DNA of 64,000 bases from Trichaptum fuscoviolaceum (taxonomy: Eukaryota; Basidiomycota; Agaricomycetes; Hymenochaetales; Trichaptaceae). The first letter of the stretch is position 1, and the number at the start of each line of letters is the position of its first letter. Of the stretch, positions 11,337-23,543 are shown one piece after another. The position numbers and the translations under genes were made by a program. The stretch is taken from contig CAJSYZ010000010.1 in NCBI GenBank assembly GCA_910574455.1, positions 372,001 to 436,000 of the forward strand. The letters are read 5' to 3'. The notes under the pieces were generated by a model that made no database searches, was not told the DNA's origin, and saw only the letters and a program-made list of their open reading frames with translations.

Positions 11337-14300
11337 CTAGGACAAGGGCGTCAAAGATTTGAGTCGAGATACGCCTTCGCCGGTAATCCGAAACTCAAAT
11401 GGCTCTTTGTAATGAGGATTGGAAGGATTCACAAATCCTTCCTTGGAACTAGGAGGCTTCCGTGTTTGCTCACGCACTTCCTTTGCCCAGTCCATGCGCA
11501 GAGCCAAATAAGACTGAGGTGCCCGACCATAAGGGCCATGGTTCCCCACTATCTTGCATATCCTTTTAAGCACGTCCTGCTGTTCATAGGTAAAGAGTGG
11601 TTCCCCCGCTGTCAGGTGCAGTACGGATGGTGCGTTTTCTATGAATTTGAAGAGAGATTCGTTGTCACCATAATAATGTCGGTCGTGGATAAGTTTATTC
11701 AAATGTTGCCTGAGTGGAGTCTCGTTCATCACCTCAAAAACGACATGTTCAGAAGACGTAATCATCTGCATCGCGTTGGAAAGGATAACAGCTTTCTCCC
11801 TGTGCGTATTTCGCCGCTTCTCCAGATGCAGGATCTTCGATAATTTTTTTCGGTCTTCGTCATTTTCCGGCCACTTTCGCACTGGCACCGGGACTTCCGT
11901 GAGATTCGCCTGCTTGACAACTTCCGCTAGTGTGTTCAAGGATAATTGGTCGAAAGAAGCTGAGACTTCCTCAAAACTGCGCTGTATATCAGCTGGGAGA
12001 GCTTTTGGAGGAAAACCTTTGGCCGACGCATGGGGTATGTCCTCAGAGCCATAGTATTCGATGTCGCCCTCTTCGGCCATCTTTGCAAAGAATTCCTCGA
12101 AATAGAACTTAGGCAGGTCCTTCAGATCGAGGACACCCTCTTCTGATGGATCAAGATTTGGGAACGGTTTGCACGTAAAGTCATCTATGCTGGCATCCCA
12201 TGTGGACTCCTGCTCGTCGAGTGTGGTGGCTGGCTGTTGTGAATCCAACTTCTTCAGCTTGCGATTGAGGATGACATACAACCTTCGATGGAATTCGAAG
12301 ATAAGATAGAAGCGCACAAGAAAGAAACGGAACTTTTCGATGGATTTTGCGTCAGGCGACGGCTGCCAGGAGTTTGTGAAGGGGTATTTGGATTTAAGCT
12401 CTGCTCTCGCGCCCTCTACCAAGCTGTGCAGCTTCTTTTCGGTTTCCCTCAGCGTCTTCACGGCCCGGCCCCTCTTTTCCTCACTACACTTTGGGTCCTT
12501 TGTCGTCTCCGCCTCCGCCTCCGCTGCTTTCTTTTTCGCCTTAACCGCCTCCTTGTATGTCGTATCCTCCTTGCGGAAGTCTGCTAACTTGTCTTCAATC
12601 CCTGCTAACCACTCTTTGTAGCGTGCTTTCTCTGAGGATATGAGGCTTTCAGGTAAAGCGGTGAGCAGGTCATCAAACAGATGCCTTGCAATGGGAACCT
12701 TTCCGTCCCGGCGCATGGTTGGTTGGGCAGTGAACTCAGCGTAAAGCTCGTTTACACCTCTGATGAGCCCCGCTGTCTTGACACCGCCATCACCAGTAAT
12801 GTCAAAAGGGGCAACCGATTCGATCTTGAATTTGTTTGGGAAAACAATGGCAAAAGCCATATAAAGAATGTTCCTGGCGTCCTCGAAGACGTGTCGTAGT
12901 TTAATACTACAAGCTGCCGCTTCGCTCTATGTGAGAACTCATGAGTTTAATTTGTTTTGCAATAGCTTTCAAGATGACTTACCGATTCAGCTGCTATGGC
13001 AATGATTTGAAGCTCGCGTATCATGACAGCGAACGATGCTATAGTCCGCGTCAAAAGGTCGTCTTTGGAGCGGTCCGCCTTCCGTTCAGCATCCAATGTC
13101 TGGTCCGCCTTCCGTTCAGCATCCAATGTCTCCAAACGAGCCAGCTTTTCGTTCATTTGATGCACCTTGTCGGTGGTGCTTTGAATCATATCAAATTGAC
13201 TGTCAAGCCTTTTGCTAACATTAGCTGCCATGACGGAGTGTAGCGCATGGATGCCCTCCTCAGCTGCAGCCCTCGCAAGCATCGGGTAATTCAGGGTTGC
13301 CTGGTCCTTTATATGTTGTATCTCGTTGGAGAGAGATTCGACTTTCTCCTCCAAGGTCTTTATTGTCTCCGAGTAATCCGTGTTCTCCGATTTGGCCGCC
13401 TTTTTTTTCGTGGCTTTCAGATCTTCCCTTTTTTTCTCAAGATCTTGAGATCCAACATTCCGCATCGCCCGATCCAGCCGTTCATCCACTTTCTTTTTTT
13501 CATCAGGATTCGCCGCCCGAGCTGCCGCTCCATGCTTGAGTTTTGTTATCACCTGGTTGAGAACTTTGGCAGTCTCGACCAGCTTTCCTCCAATGTCCGT
13601 CCATTCCTTGCCCGCTTTGTCCAAGTCGCCCCCTATCCCATTGAGCATGGTGACTGACAGTCGCTAGTTGGGTATAGGAAAGAGATAAGAAGCAATCTAC
13701 ACAGACTGGCAATGTCACTCACAGGTTCGTTTTCAAGTCTTCGACACTGTTTGACGGCTTGGAGTCCACGTCCGACCCAGGTTTTGCCACCCCACTGCCA
13801 GTGGCACCGGCACTGGCGGCCTCGCTGACAGTAGAATGGAATGTCATCAAGATGCAATTAAGCTCAGGCTGGCAACACTACTTACAATTCCAAATTGGAT
13901 GTGTCTGGTTCCGCCTCAGTGGCAGACGTCAAATTGCCACTGCCAACTCCTAGTCCGACCTCAAACTCCGATTGTGACCTCAACCCGGGCCCTGCACTTG
14001 CAAGAGACTCCGAGTCGGACATGGAGACGCCGGGCCCATTCACTGGCAGGCTGTCAAGAGAATGTCCTGGTCACATACTTTGAAGGCTGGCAACATGAAT
14101 GACACTTACTTGATTGCTGATTTGCCACTGTCATCTCGCTGTACCAACTGAATGAGAAATTCAATCCATTTCACCATGTCTGACCGCGTCTTTATAAGCT
14201 CGGGCCACGGATGGGCTCCATTTTCGCCGGAAGAAACTATTCCTGTTTGGACTTTTTGTGAAAGAATTGAAATTACTACTAATACTAGTTTTTGAGACAT

Positions 14301-14462
14301 GTACTACATACCAGCTCGTCTGGCATCATCTGGACCCAGCAGCAGTCTGACTTCGATTGGCCCGGGAGGCTCAGGCTGAGTGCCAGTGGCTTGCTGGCCC
14401 GGGATGCCAGTGTTAACAGGTAGCAGTGGCATGTTAGCGTGAGGGACAACACTGGCAGACAT
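11337..14462 (-). CDS. Gene A, element 1 copy: coiled-coil protein of unknown function, six exons
   Basis: I do not recognise the family. Exons: 14462-14312 (ATG, MSASVVP), 14242-14110, 14050-13886, 13824-13723, about 13650-12983, and 12926-11337. Exons 1 to 4 stay in one frame across GT..AG introns. The exon 4/5 join is unclear because no acceptor I see keeps the frame of the exon 5 ATG at 13648. Exons 3 and 4 encode a Ser/Glu/Gly-rich linker. Exon 5 is a coiled coil with heptads and KKK/EKK runs. Exon 6 (530 codons with the stop) begins SEAAACSIKLRHVFEDARN, includes a second Lys/Glu helix near its residue 130, a conserved FEFHRRL motif, and a long globular C-terminal region. The element 2 copy shares the order and the FEFHRRL and HREKA motifs, so the gene was under selection before decay. 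It looks nearly intact here. Confidence 0.65.
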
Positions 14463-16393
14463 TCTGAAGGGATAGTCGTTGAGTTGCTGGCTTCAAGATG
14501 ATGTGGGGGGCATCATGATGGGGTCCGCTGCCAGTGGCAACTAAAAGCTATTCACCGTCGGAACGTGAACTTGAAGAAGTTGATGGAAGTCGGATACTAC
14601 CGCTGCCAGCAGGCCACACCGTGACTCAGGCTGACGGAGTGCCGTGAAGAGTAGTACTATATTTAAATTTAAGTACTCAGGCTAGTACTACTATGCCAGT
14701 GATACTACTACTAGTAGTAGTAGGACTTCCCAGCCTCACTGGCACTGGCAGTGCCACAGCATGAGTGCACCCGCCGCGAGTAGTACTACTACCGTAACTA
14801 CTAGTACTACTACTACTACTAGTACTTACTAGTCGAATTTGAAGTTGATGATCTCAGCAACTTGACAGCTCGGCCGCCGCAGTTCGCTTCGGAGTCCGAG
14901 TCCTCGCCGGATAGTACTATAGTAGTACTATACTTGTTTGTGTTTCACGGCATGATGATGCGGAGGCACCGTGATCATCATTATGATGGTACTGGATGCC
15001 TTCCCGTAAGGATTTAGGACGACGATTCTTATCCTAAATCCTCTTCCGAATATTATCCGGGAACGGAGCCAACTTTCCGGTCGACGTCGGTCGTCCTAAA
15101 TTACTGAGATCAAGGAAGGGCTCTAAACATTACAGCAGCGTTCTCACATACCATATTTAGTAGAAGTGAAGATTATGTGACGCACCCGCTTCCATTTTAA
15201 GCAATTTTATCTATGAAAATAATCCGGCAGACCTCACCGTGGCAACCGGAAAGGAATTTAGGACCCGTCCTAGATGTTGCTTACGGTTTAGGATGGCTGT
15301 CCTAAACCTGTACCTGACGGAGTTTCAAAGATTTAGGACAGCCTCCGCCGTCCTAAATTCTTACGGGAAGGCATCCACTAGAGTAGTGACGCAGCCTGCG
15401 GCTCAGGCTGAGTCGGAAGCCACCATACTCAGGCTATGCTTCCCGTACTAAGGATTTAGAACGGCTTTTTCGTCCTACAAGTAGTATGTAGTACTAGTAC
15501 TAAACGGCACGGCTCGGAGCCAAACTCTCCGTCTTGCCCGGGCCCTAAATTTCCAGGATCTAGCAGAGGGGAAGGGTCTGCCAGATGGTCCGTGTCTAGG
15601 ACAGTCGTCCTAAATGCCTGCCTTGCTTACCGTACTAGTAGTAGTATCAGGTAAGATATCATAAGTACACCCTGATACCTTACCTTCAAGTTCAAAGGTA
15701 AGTTATACCGCGGGTCTCCATGGACCGGCAGAACTTCTGCTCAAGGCCGGCGGTGGACGGGTGGCTTCAACCTCCCTAAATGCTTGCCAGCCTGAGTGCC
15801 AAGCGGGGTCTTATGGGTTTCAATTTCGGGTGTCCTAAATCCTTCATCCAGTGGCGCCACTGGCAGTGATACCGTGACTCAGGCTCAGCCTGAGCCTGAG
15901 GCTGCCACTGCAGTGCCAGTGGCAGTGAGGCTACTAGTTCTGGGAGGAAGGGCACTGCGTTCCGGAATTGCGTGATAACGCTCAGGGAAATCTGCCTCCC
16001 GTGCGAACGTCTTCAAGTTGACAAATGGGGGACTCGGACTCGGAGTAAGGGACTTGCCGGCGAAGCTCGGCCCGTTTTCTACTACTGTAGTATTAGTAAT
16101 AACTTGAAGTTGCCCCTCAGGCTCACTGGCACTCACTGCCAGTGGCTCACTCAGGCTACTACTAGTACTAGTAATAGCCTACTACTACTAGTACTACTCA
16201 GGCTGCCGGTGGCATGCCACGGTGGCGACACTTGACCTTCATTCCAACTTCACTCACCGTTTGAATAACCCTTGCCATTACTTTCCTCTCAGGCATACTA
16301 CTACTACTACTAGTATTCCTAGTAGTAGTACTCACTGCACTGCCAACTTGAAGTAGCTCAGGCTCTTCGTTCAGTCACTATCAAATCTCCAAA
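14463..16393. repeat. Repeat-rich divergent intergenic region between genes A and B (element 1)
   Basis: This 1.9 kb separates the divergent starts of A and B and probably holds both promoters. It contains long ACTAGTAGT/AGTACTACT runs (14640-14830, 16140-16200, 16290-16330), CCAGTGGC and CTGAGCC words, a 383-base MITE (14994-15376), and a second degraded block with GGATTTAGAACG and GTCCTAAATGCC ends (about 15440-15640). No gene is visible. Confidence 0.55.
14994..15376 (+). mobile_element. MITE with 28-base inverted ends, ACT target duplication
   Basis: The left end reads GGATGCCTTCCCGTAAGGA and the right end, reverse-complemented, reads GGATGCCTTCCCGTAAGAA. Both go on to TTTAGGACG. The triplet ACT lies directly outside each end (14991-14993 and 15377-15379). 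Length is 383 bases, with no coding capacity. The interior carries more inverted ATTTAGGA/TCCTAAAT pairs. A 3-base duplication would fit a PIF/Harbinger-type driver, but three bases can match by chance. Confidence 0.65.
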
Positions 16394-18219
16394 ATGTCAA
16401 GTTCTGATCTCGGGGATACTCCAAGCTCTTGCTTGGACACAGACGAGGACGAGGACGGTTCAGAATCCAGCTTTGGTCTCAACACTCACAGCTCAAAGTC
16501 CGCGATCATCGAAGACGAGAGCGAATACGAAGTGTATACAAATCCTGTAGAGGTTAAGTTCGGTAGGACCACATATTATCTATATTTCAGTGTGTGCTTT
16601 GGCTTATCTTCAATGACTTGTCAGAGGACCTACCCTTTGGTTATCGCTCGGGAGCATATATCGATAGCACGGTGGTCCAGTCAATCACCAAAAGCTTAGA
16701 GTCCAAGCTAGAGCATGCAAATCGCTTCGGGTTTTCGTCGAACGATTTCAAGGAAACACTTGTTCTGGCTGATCGGCTGGGGAGGTACTTTGATACGTCA
16801 AATCAGTATATCAGTAACCGGGTTAGGGAAGCACAGGCTCTGCAGAGGAAGACGGCTGTGATGCTAGACCAGTTTCGGATCAGTACATACCAGTACACGG
16901 ACATGATCTTCAAGCTAGGTGAAGAACTAGCTATCCTGATGCGTTATACGGTAAGCTGCAAATTAAATCAAAAGCTTGAATGCACGTCTCTAACCGCTTG
17001 TTCTTATGGTAATGCGCTATAGCCCGAGGAGCCACTTGAGCTGCTTATCCGCAAGCGTGTGGAGGAATCAAGACTTGCTGTCGCCACGGCGTTCATATCT
17101 GTTCTTCCCGGCTTTTTCCCGTCAGGGAAACTCATCAATGTTTTCACTGGGGACGTCATCTGGGATAATTTCTTGTCTTGCTTAGTCGCCCGATATCATT
17201 CACACCATGCAATCGTGCGTTGGCAACGTAAATTTGAGGATGAGGAGGCCGGCAATCGATTGATACAGACAAAATCTGTCTTTTCTGCCATAAGGATCGA
17301 CATCAAAGGCACAAAGCTCGAGGAAAATGTTCGTCGTGAACTCTCTGCTCAATTGAAGCACTTTACGCCAGTCGTGGGCGTGAATCTTAAAGGCTCTACA
17401 AGCAGGCCCCGAAACCCAAGGCTTGCGCTCAAGTTCTTTCTCCCCCTACTTATTTGGTCATATAACGAGTGCAAGGATTGGATCGTCTTCCTAGACAAAT
17501 GCCGTGCGGAACAATTGCCAAAGTCGCCCGTTGGTCAACTCTCAGAAGCAGAAGTCAATTGTTCTGCGACTCAGGCGACTCCGACTGTCTTTCAATCCGG
17601 AACAGCACGAGAGGCTCGGCGTCGATGGAAACGTGAACTTGAACGTGCCGGTGGAGAAGCTGCTCTAGCTGACTTTCATCGACTCATTCAGAAGTCAATG
17701 GATATTCTTGGCGTCGACTCGGCTGATGGTGGAACGTCCTCATTGGAGAATAATCGACAAATCCAGCGCGAATACGGAAATTATTCGGTTGTTCTGCGCA
17801 GGTTCAACTGGATCAGGAAATGTTTAATCATCCTCTGTGATGATTCGCTTCTGGATCTGTTGCTCATGAATGATGGTGCAATGCAGCGCTTCTCCAGGGA
17901 GATGGACTTTGCTAGGCTGGGCATTATCGAAGTGACTCGAGCCATTAGGCAATTTGACGATGCTGATCGCAAAGATATAGACAAGGAAAGACTCGACAGG
18001 GCCGCCGAATTTCTCCACGAAGATATGGAACACATCGATCATGCCCTTATTCCGGCAGAGCAAATTTTTGACTCTTTACTCCTGAAGACAGTCGACGATT
18101 TACTTCGTAATTATGGTCCATTTTATTTAACAGATTATGGAATCCTATTTGCTCTTCTCGACAAATTGGATCCCATCACGGACACCGACTCGGATGTCAA
18201 TATGAGCTCGGCGATGTAA
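16394..18219 (+). CDS. Gene B, element 1 copy: unknown protein, 571 aa, intact
   Basis: I do not recognise the family. Three exons, 16394-16552, 16591-16950 and 17023-18219, splice in phase 0 into 571 codons ending TAA. Residues 1-53 are Ser/Asp/Glu-rich and disordered. Residues 54-173 are mostly helical with a hydrophobic start (LWLIFNDLSEDLPFGY). The last exon begins PEEPLELLIRKRV and has a conserved core (FTGDVIWDNFLSCLVARYHS, then PRNPRLALKFFLPLLIWSY) and a C-terminal helical part ending GILFALLDKLDP. No catalytic motif is evident. The element 2 copy matches along its whole length but carries frameshifts. B is divergent from A across a shared 1.9 kb region and convergent with the transposase gene. 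The first intron would be only 38 bases, so the exon 1/2 junction is the weak point. Confidence 0.65.
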
Positions 18220-18989
18220 CTGGCGGTTGCATATTGGACCATTCCCCGACACGAAGTGTTCTAGGGTTCACCAGCGCGCGATTCAAGTTTAAGTTGTGGC
18301 CGTGTTAAATTTTTATTTCGTTTTACTATGTTTATGACAAAAGTCAAGGACTCGGATTGTACTAGTACTACTCATTCTATGCCAGTGCTTACTCCCTTTT
18401 CAAGTTTAACTTAAAGCTCCTCTCGCACTATGCTGCACTATTGGTAGTTAGTACTAGTAGCAACTATGTGACATCGTTTTCTTGATTACTACTATATACT
18501 GCAAAAAAATTATTTATTTATTCATAGCATATGCTTCAAGTTGATAGTACTACCGTGACTAGTACTACTAGTAGTCTGTGTTCAACTTGAACTTCAACTT
18601 CAAGATGGTTAAATTAGAACTTGAAGTAGTACTAGTAGTAGTAGCAGCCTGAGGCAGGTTATTGGTTCATTTCCAGTTGTTGGCAAGTTCCATGTTATTG
18701 TACACTTTTTACTTGAAGTTTTCTATGTTCATACTAGTAGTACTAGTACCAGTAGTAGTAGTACTCAGCCTGAGGCTGCCAGTGCACTGCAGCAGTGGGA
18801 AATTTTGACCACTGCCACTGACAGTGGCATCCGACATGATCCAACTTGAACTTGAAGTCTAAGATGCACCGACTAGTAACACTACAATTCTAGTATAGCT
18901 AGTACCATAATCTGTCACTGAACATTTAAATGTTATATCCTTACTTCATAAGTTTCAAGGTACTTTGTGAGCTAAATGAGGGTTTATCT
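18220..18989. repeat. Word-rich DNA between convergent gene B and transposase (element 1)
   Basis: Dense ACTAGTACTACT, TTCAACTTGAAC and CAGTGCACTGCAGCAGTG-type words, plus a short AT-rich tract near 18505. It presumably contains the 3' ends of both flanking genes. No gene is supported. Confidence 0.5.
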
Positions 18990-21900
18990 TTATTGTTGCC
19001 TACTTTCGTACAATGTTTCATGCATGTGCATGTCAGCAAATCGGTTAACATAGAATCTATTGTAAAAGTCCAGGGACTCCTCAGGTGTCAATGACTTCGG
19101 AGGACATTCATCACCCTCTGGAACCCCAAGGAGGTGAGCTAAACGGAAGATACTCCCTAGAGCTATCACGGATAACTTTGGAGTTTTTGAGTCACCGTGA
19201 CGGGGGTAGCCTGACTCCGAGTCGGAGGTGTCATTCAGGTCACTCCGGCGAGTCCGAGTCAGCGGTTGACGGCAACTTCCAATAGTACTACGCTGGCACG
19301 CGGTAGAGGTCTCTGACTCATACTCTGGCTCACTATCCACATTCTTGTTTTTCTGTCAGGTGAGTCTCCAACGTTCTTGAAAAACTGGACAAGGGCGCAT
19401 TCCTGACGTTCTCCATTGGCGGTGAAGGAGAAAAGAAGCATAACCCGAGCAATTCGCATCCCTGCAAACCCCTTTTTGCGAGAACTAACTTGGACAAGAA
19501 CGACATCACGTCGTGGTTTTCCGCGCCAAGAGGGATTGGACCTGATCACCTCCCTCATTGCTTGCTCTATAGGAATTGATTCGCCGCGGTAGGCGAAATA
19601 CGCGGTAGCTGAATGGAAGATGGCAATGTCATTGCCCATGTCCAGTGCAAACTGTTGTTCGGCTATCAGGCTTTCAGAAGCGCTTCCGAGGTCATAGTAT
19701 CCTAATTCGTTCAAGTTGCACCTTTCGTACTTGCAGAATAAGTATATTTTGATGAGTCGTCGGAGCTGTCGGAGTTCCGGATGGCCTTTTATCGCCGCAA
19801 GAGCGTTGAGCTGTTTGGGGTACAGTTACTGGACTCTGTAAGGATAGCAACGAATAAGTCAGATATCCAGCGCCACAATTTGAAGCTCGTGTTACTGACG
19901 TTGTTTCGAAGCCATTAACATCAAGCTCGAAGGATCACTTCTACCACCTAAGCAAAACCGATGTTCTGTATTTTCCACATCATGAAGAACAACACTACTT
20001 TGCAGTCCTTCCACTGATGAAGTGCTGAAATCATCCAGGTCAGCAATTTCGTTGTGCCCTTGATTACCCACAGTGCCATCGAAGAAATCATCTGTATCAT
20101 TGGCTGCTCCTGCCACACCAATACACTGCAACTGCTCCCTCTGATTCGGGATCCTCTCAGCATCATCCTCCTCCGGCTCTGACATATTCTTCCGCAGAAC
20201 ATCTCGCAAAACTTTCCACGTAGCCTCGGATAGCGTATCGTCTAGCATTCCACGCCGTTTGAAGTCTGACCTCGATGCAATAAGTTTGCTGAGTCGTTGG
20301 TTTGCTGTGATCATCTGGCCCAAGGGATCATTTCTGTTCGAGCGTCGCCACGTTTCTTTGACCGCATAAATATGTTTATTCTCTGTAATCGATGAACACA
20401 GCCCGCTCGGTGCAGCAAACAGAGGGATCAATGTTGGATAATGGACCATAGCATGCTGTCGTGGTAGTGAAAAGTTATCCCGGATGCCCTTAGCTATGAA
20501 TATTTGCCGATAACGGTGAAAGTGATCCAAAGAGGCTTTGATTTGATCAAGAGTTGAGGCTGTAATCGTGTACCGACGCACAAGGTAACAGAAGTCTAGA
20601 AATGCACTTAATGTGCGAATCATATCATCGTGTGCAATGCCCACGATAGCCGGAAGATACACCTAAGCAAATTGCATCAAATATCAGCAAACCACTGCCT
20701 CGAACAAGATAAAAAGGTCACATACTTTCATAAGTGCCTTAGAATCATTGCCTGTCCATTGCTTGAAGCCTCGGCCTTCGGGGAATCTGCGAAGTCCAGG
20801 AAAAGGAGCAGCAACTCTGATTCTACGCGGATGTTAGCAATGGTATTTACATTAAACAACTTGCGAAAAAAATCACCTTTTATCCACAATATCCAGCTCT
20901 GACGTGGTCAAGCTCTGACATATCCACTCGACAAGATGATCCTTGAACACGCCTTTGATGATTTGGTGCAGCAGGTCCGGAGATATGAGATCGCATATAT
21001 CTGCGCGTGGAATGTCATTGGTGAAAGGCTACGGAGCAACGTATCAGTTGCAATATACGCATCCAATGAATAATTTGAAGCACGTACCACAATGTCCTGG
21101 TGGAATCCGTACTCTTTCCGAATTGTTGCTTTATTCATGTTGTTGGCGTCTACCTGTTCTATCAATCGTTCGTGCAGCTCTTTTGTTCGAGGAATTGATA
21201 CAAATTCCGGATTATCGAGGTCCTTGTGAGGCGCTGTGCATCTATAATGTCGAAAGTAAGTCATCACCACAGAGCTTGATTTCAGGAAAGCCTGAGGGCG
21301 GTAGTACTTACTTGCAGCACCATCCAGTACATATGGCGCAAAGGCTGACCTGTTCCGGATAATCGGCTATATATGAGCCGAGTCCGAAAACCGACCTACG
21401 CAAGTGACCATCAGGGCACCGGAGAATGGTTTTCTGAGTGTTCATGATCATTGCGGATTTCAGCGAGATTAAGATCCTCGATATAGACGAATGAAAGATC
21501 TGATGTCGAAAGTGCCGGAAGTCATCTGACTTTTCGTATTGCCGCTCAGCTGCAAAGCATCAGAAGTCAATTGAATAGATCACTATTAACACATACTCTT
21601 TGGTATTGCCAGAAATGCTATGAGCTGGACTGTATTCAGTTTCTGGGACCGCCGGGCCTTGTTTGATACATTCCCAATCGAGAGATACAAAGGATAGTAT
21701 TCATTATTGCCAGTTCCAACAGAAACCGTTGTCTTATCGCTCCCTAAAATGACCGGGACGAACATAGATCCATGGACTGCTTTATCTTCTGCGTAGATCT
21801 TGTTCTAAGTCAAGGATAATAAGTATCTGTGCGAGTTAATGAGTCATGACTTACAGCCTGTTCCCAAGCAAAATTCCCGGACATGTAATTTCTGAAAACT

Positions 21901-23066
21901 CGTTCTTTGTCATTGATATTATTGGTGTCCTCCTTTGTCTGAAATTCACGAAACGGGACAAAGTCAAATTCGCCTTCTAAAGCCGGTTATCCACCAAATT
22001 TCGGATTACTTCCAAAGGATCCCGATACCATACATCATATTCTTTCCTCTTCCATGACTCGATGTTCTCGTTTGTCGCTTTTTGGCCATTGTCGTTAGTG
22101 TAGAAGTTACTGAAGGATTTCCAAGATACATCACCGACTTTTGTAGTGTCAATGATCTTGTACAAATTTTGTGCATCTCCATCGAGCAGTGCACCAGCTG
22201 TATCCAGACTTGAGTCATCATTGGGATCTGTCGCGTCCAATTCGGGATATCTAATAGATTTTGCGTTCTCCGTGGACTGAATTAGTTGATAAGCCTTCAT
22301 AATTCCGAGAAGCTTTGTTATGTTGCCAGCAGACATTTGCTCTTCGCGATAGAGAAAATCTGCGAGCTCGAAATCTGCTCGGCACGAATAGGGAAACCAG
22401 TCATTTGACGCAGGTTCGTTCCGTGAAACGGGCGGTTCTTCCTTTTCTAAGAAGTTCCCTTCTTCATCGCATGGAGTGGCTGCACGATATTTGGTGTCAG
22501 AATGCTAAAGTAAACTGGGGACATCATACTTAGCGCGCACCATTTAAATATCTGTGATACACCTTTAAGTTATCATTGTTCTCTTCATAATCTCCAATGT
22601 CGGAGTCCAGATCAGCAGAAGATAGGTCTTGGTCTTCAAGTTCGTCATCTCCAGTGTCAGCATGGGACAGGCAATCAGGACCGTCTAAATCTTGAAGCAG
22701 CTTGTCTCGGCCTATGCTAAGCATCGAGATATCCTGTGTGAGTATAGAAATGTCGTAGTCGTAACTTGAAGAGTTGCAGCCACTTTCATCTTCATGATGG
22801 CCCTCCAAGTCTGTTGGAAGTTCAGGAGAGCCGGGAAGAGCTTGAGGTGTCGAAGGTCGTGCGGGTCGCTTGGGTGAGGAATCCAAGTCGTAACCACAAG
22901 CAGCAGGTCTTGTTGCAAATGATGACGGGTGAGCTGAATATTCATGTCTTGTCCTTGCGGATTGATTCTTGAACCTCCTGCTGCAGAAGGAGAAGGTGCA
23001 TCGAATAGTCGGGGGGAAGATATCTGTAAGATGAACGGGTTTGGGCCTTCGCCGAGTTACCGGCAT
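18990..23066 (-). pseudogene. Plavaka-type transposase, element 1 copy, one-base frameshift
   Basis: A Plavaka-family DDE-type transposase typical of agaricomycetes, expected to bind the element ends and catalyse cut-and-paste. Exon 1 (23066 to about 22530) encodes a C2H2 zinc finger (CTFSFC, then RTRHEYSAH) and an acidic linker. Later exons carry DFELADFLYREEQMSAG, the RDPLEVIRNLVDN block, the first catalytic-type Asp in ILGSDKTTVS (GAT at 21736-21738, minus strand), the SPDLLHQIIKGVFKDHL block near 20980, the VYLPAIVGIAHDD helix block (20662-19892), and the C-terminal FAYRGESIPIEQAMRE and FRLAHLLG segments down to the stop near 18990. Around 21977-21987 one base is missing relative to the element 2 copy, so the frame hits TAG just after LVDN. 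Apart from that the gene looks fresh. Without this change it would be about 1,000 residues in many exons. Confidence 0.8.
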
Positions 23067-23543
23067 TAGTTCCAGTAAATTGAACGCTGAATTTAAAGTT
23101 GAATGGCACGCTCAGCGGTGACGCCCGCGTAGTAACAACTTGAAGTTAGTAGTACTACTAGTAGTAGTACCGGTAGCCTGAGTAGCCACAGCCTCAGGCT
23201 GTCAGTGACTCAGTGGCACCGCCGCCAGCCTGCCAGTGAGCCTGCAAGTGCCAGTGAGTAGTACTAGTACCAGTAGCACTGTGATAGTACTAGTAATAGA
23301 GCTAGCCTGAGTATCCGAGTGTCCAAGTCCGAGTCTGAGTCAGGCTCATTCCGAGTCAGCCTAACTTGAAGGCTGCCAATCACTGGCACTGCCAGTGCCA
23401 GCAAGTGCAAGTGGGCGTAAATTTTCCTTGAATAGGCGCCCTCATCTCCAACTTCAACTACAACTTGCACCTTTGCCAACTCGATTCACCATCGAAACTC
23501 ATAGCACCTGTCAGCGTGCCTCGACTTGAAACACTGCACAAGA
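23067..23543. repeat. Word-rich divergent promoter region, transposase/gene D (element 1)
   Basis: Short region between divergent starts. It is dominated by AGTACTACTAGTAGTAGTAC, CCTGAGTAGCCACAGCCTCAGG and CCAGTGAGCCTGC words. The equivalent gap in element 2 (38168-38756) has the same composition and the shared stretch AGGCGCCCTCATCT, close to the gene D start. Confidence 0.5.

Noticed and set aside
14640..16330. ACTAGTAGT runs as assembly artefacts
   Set aside because: They recur at many independent positions in both elements with different flanks, embedded among other word types, so a simple assembly error is unlikely.
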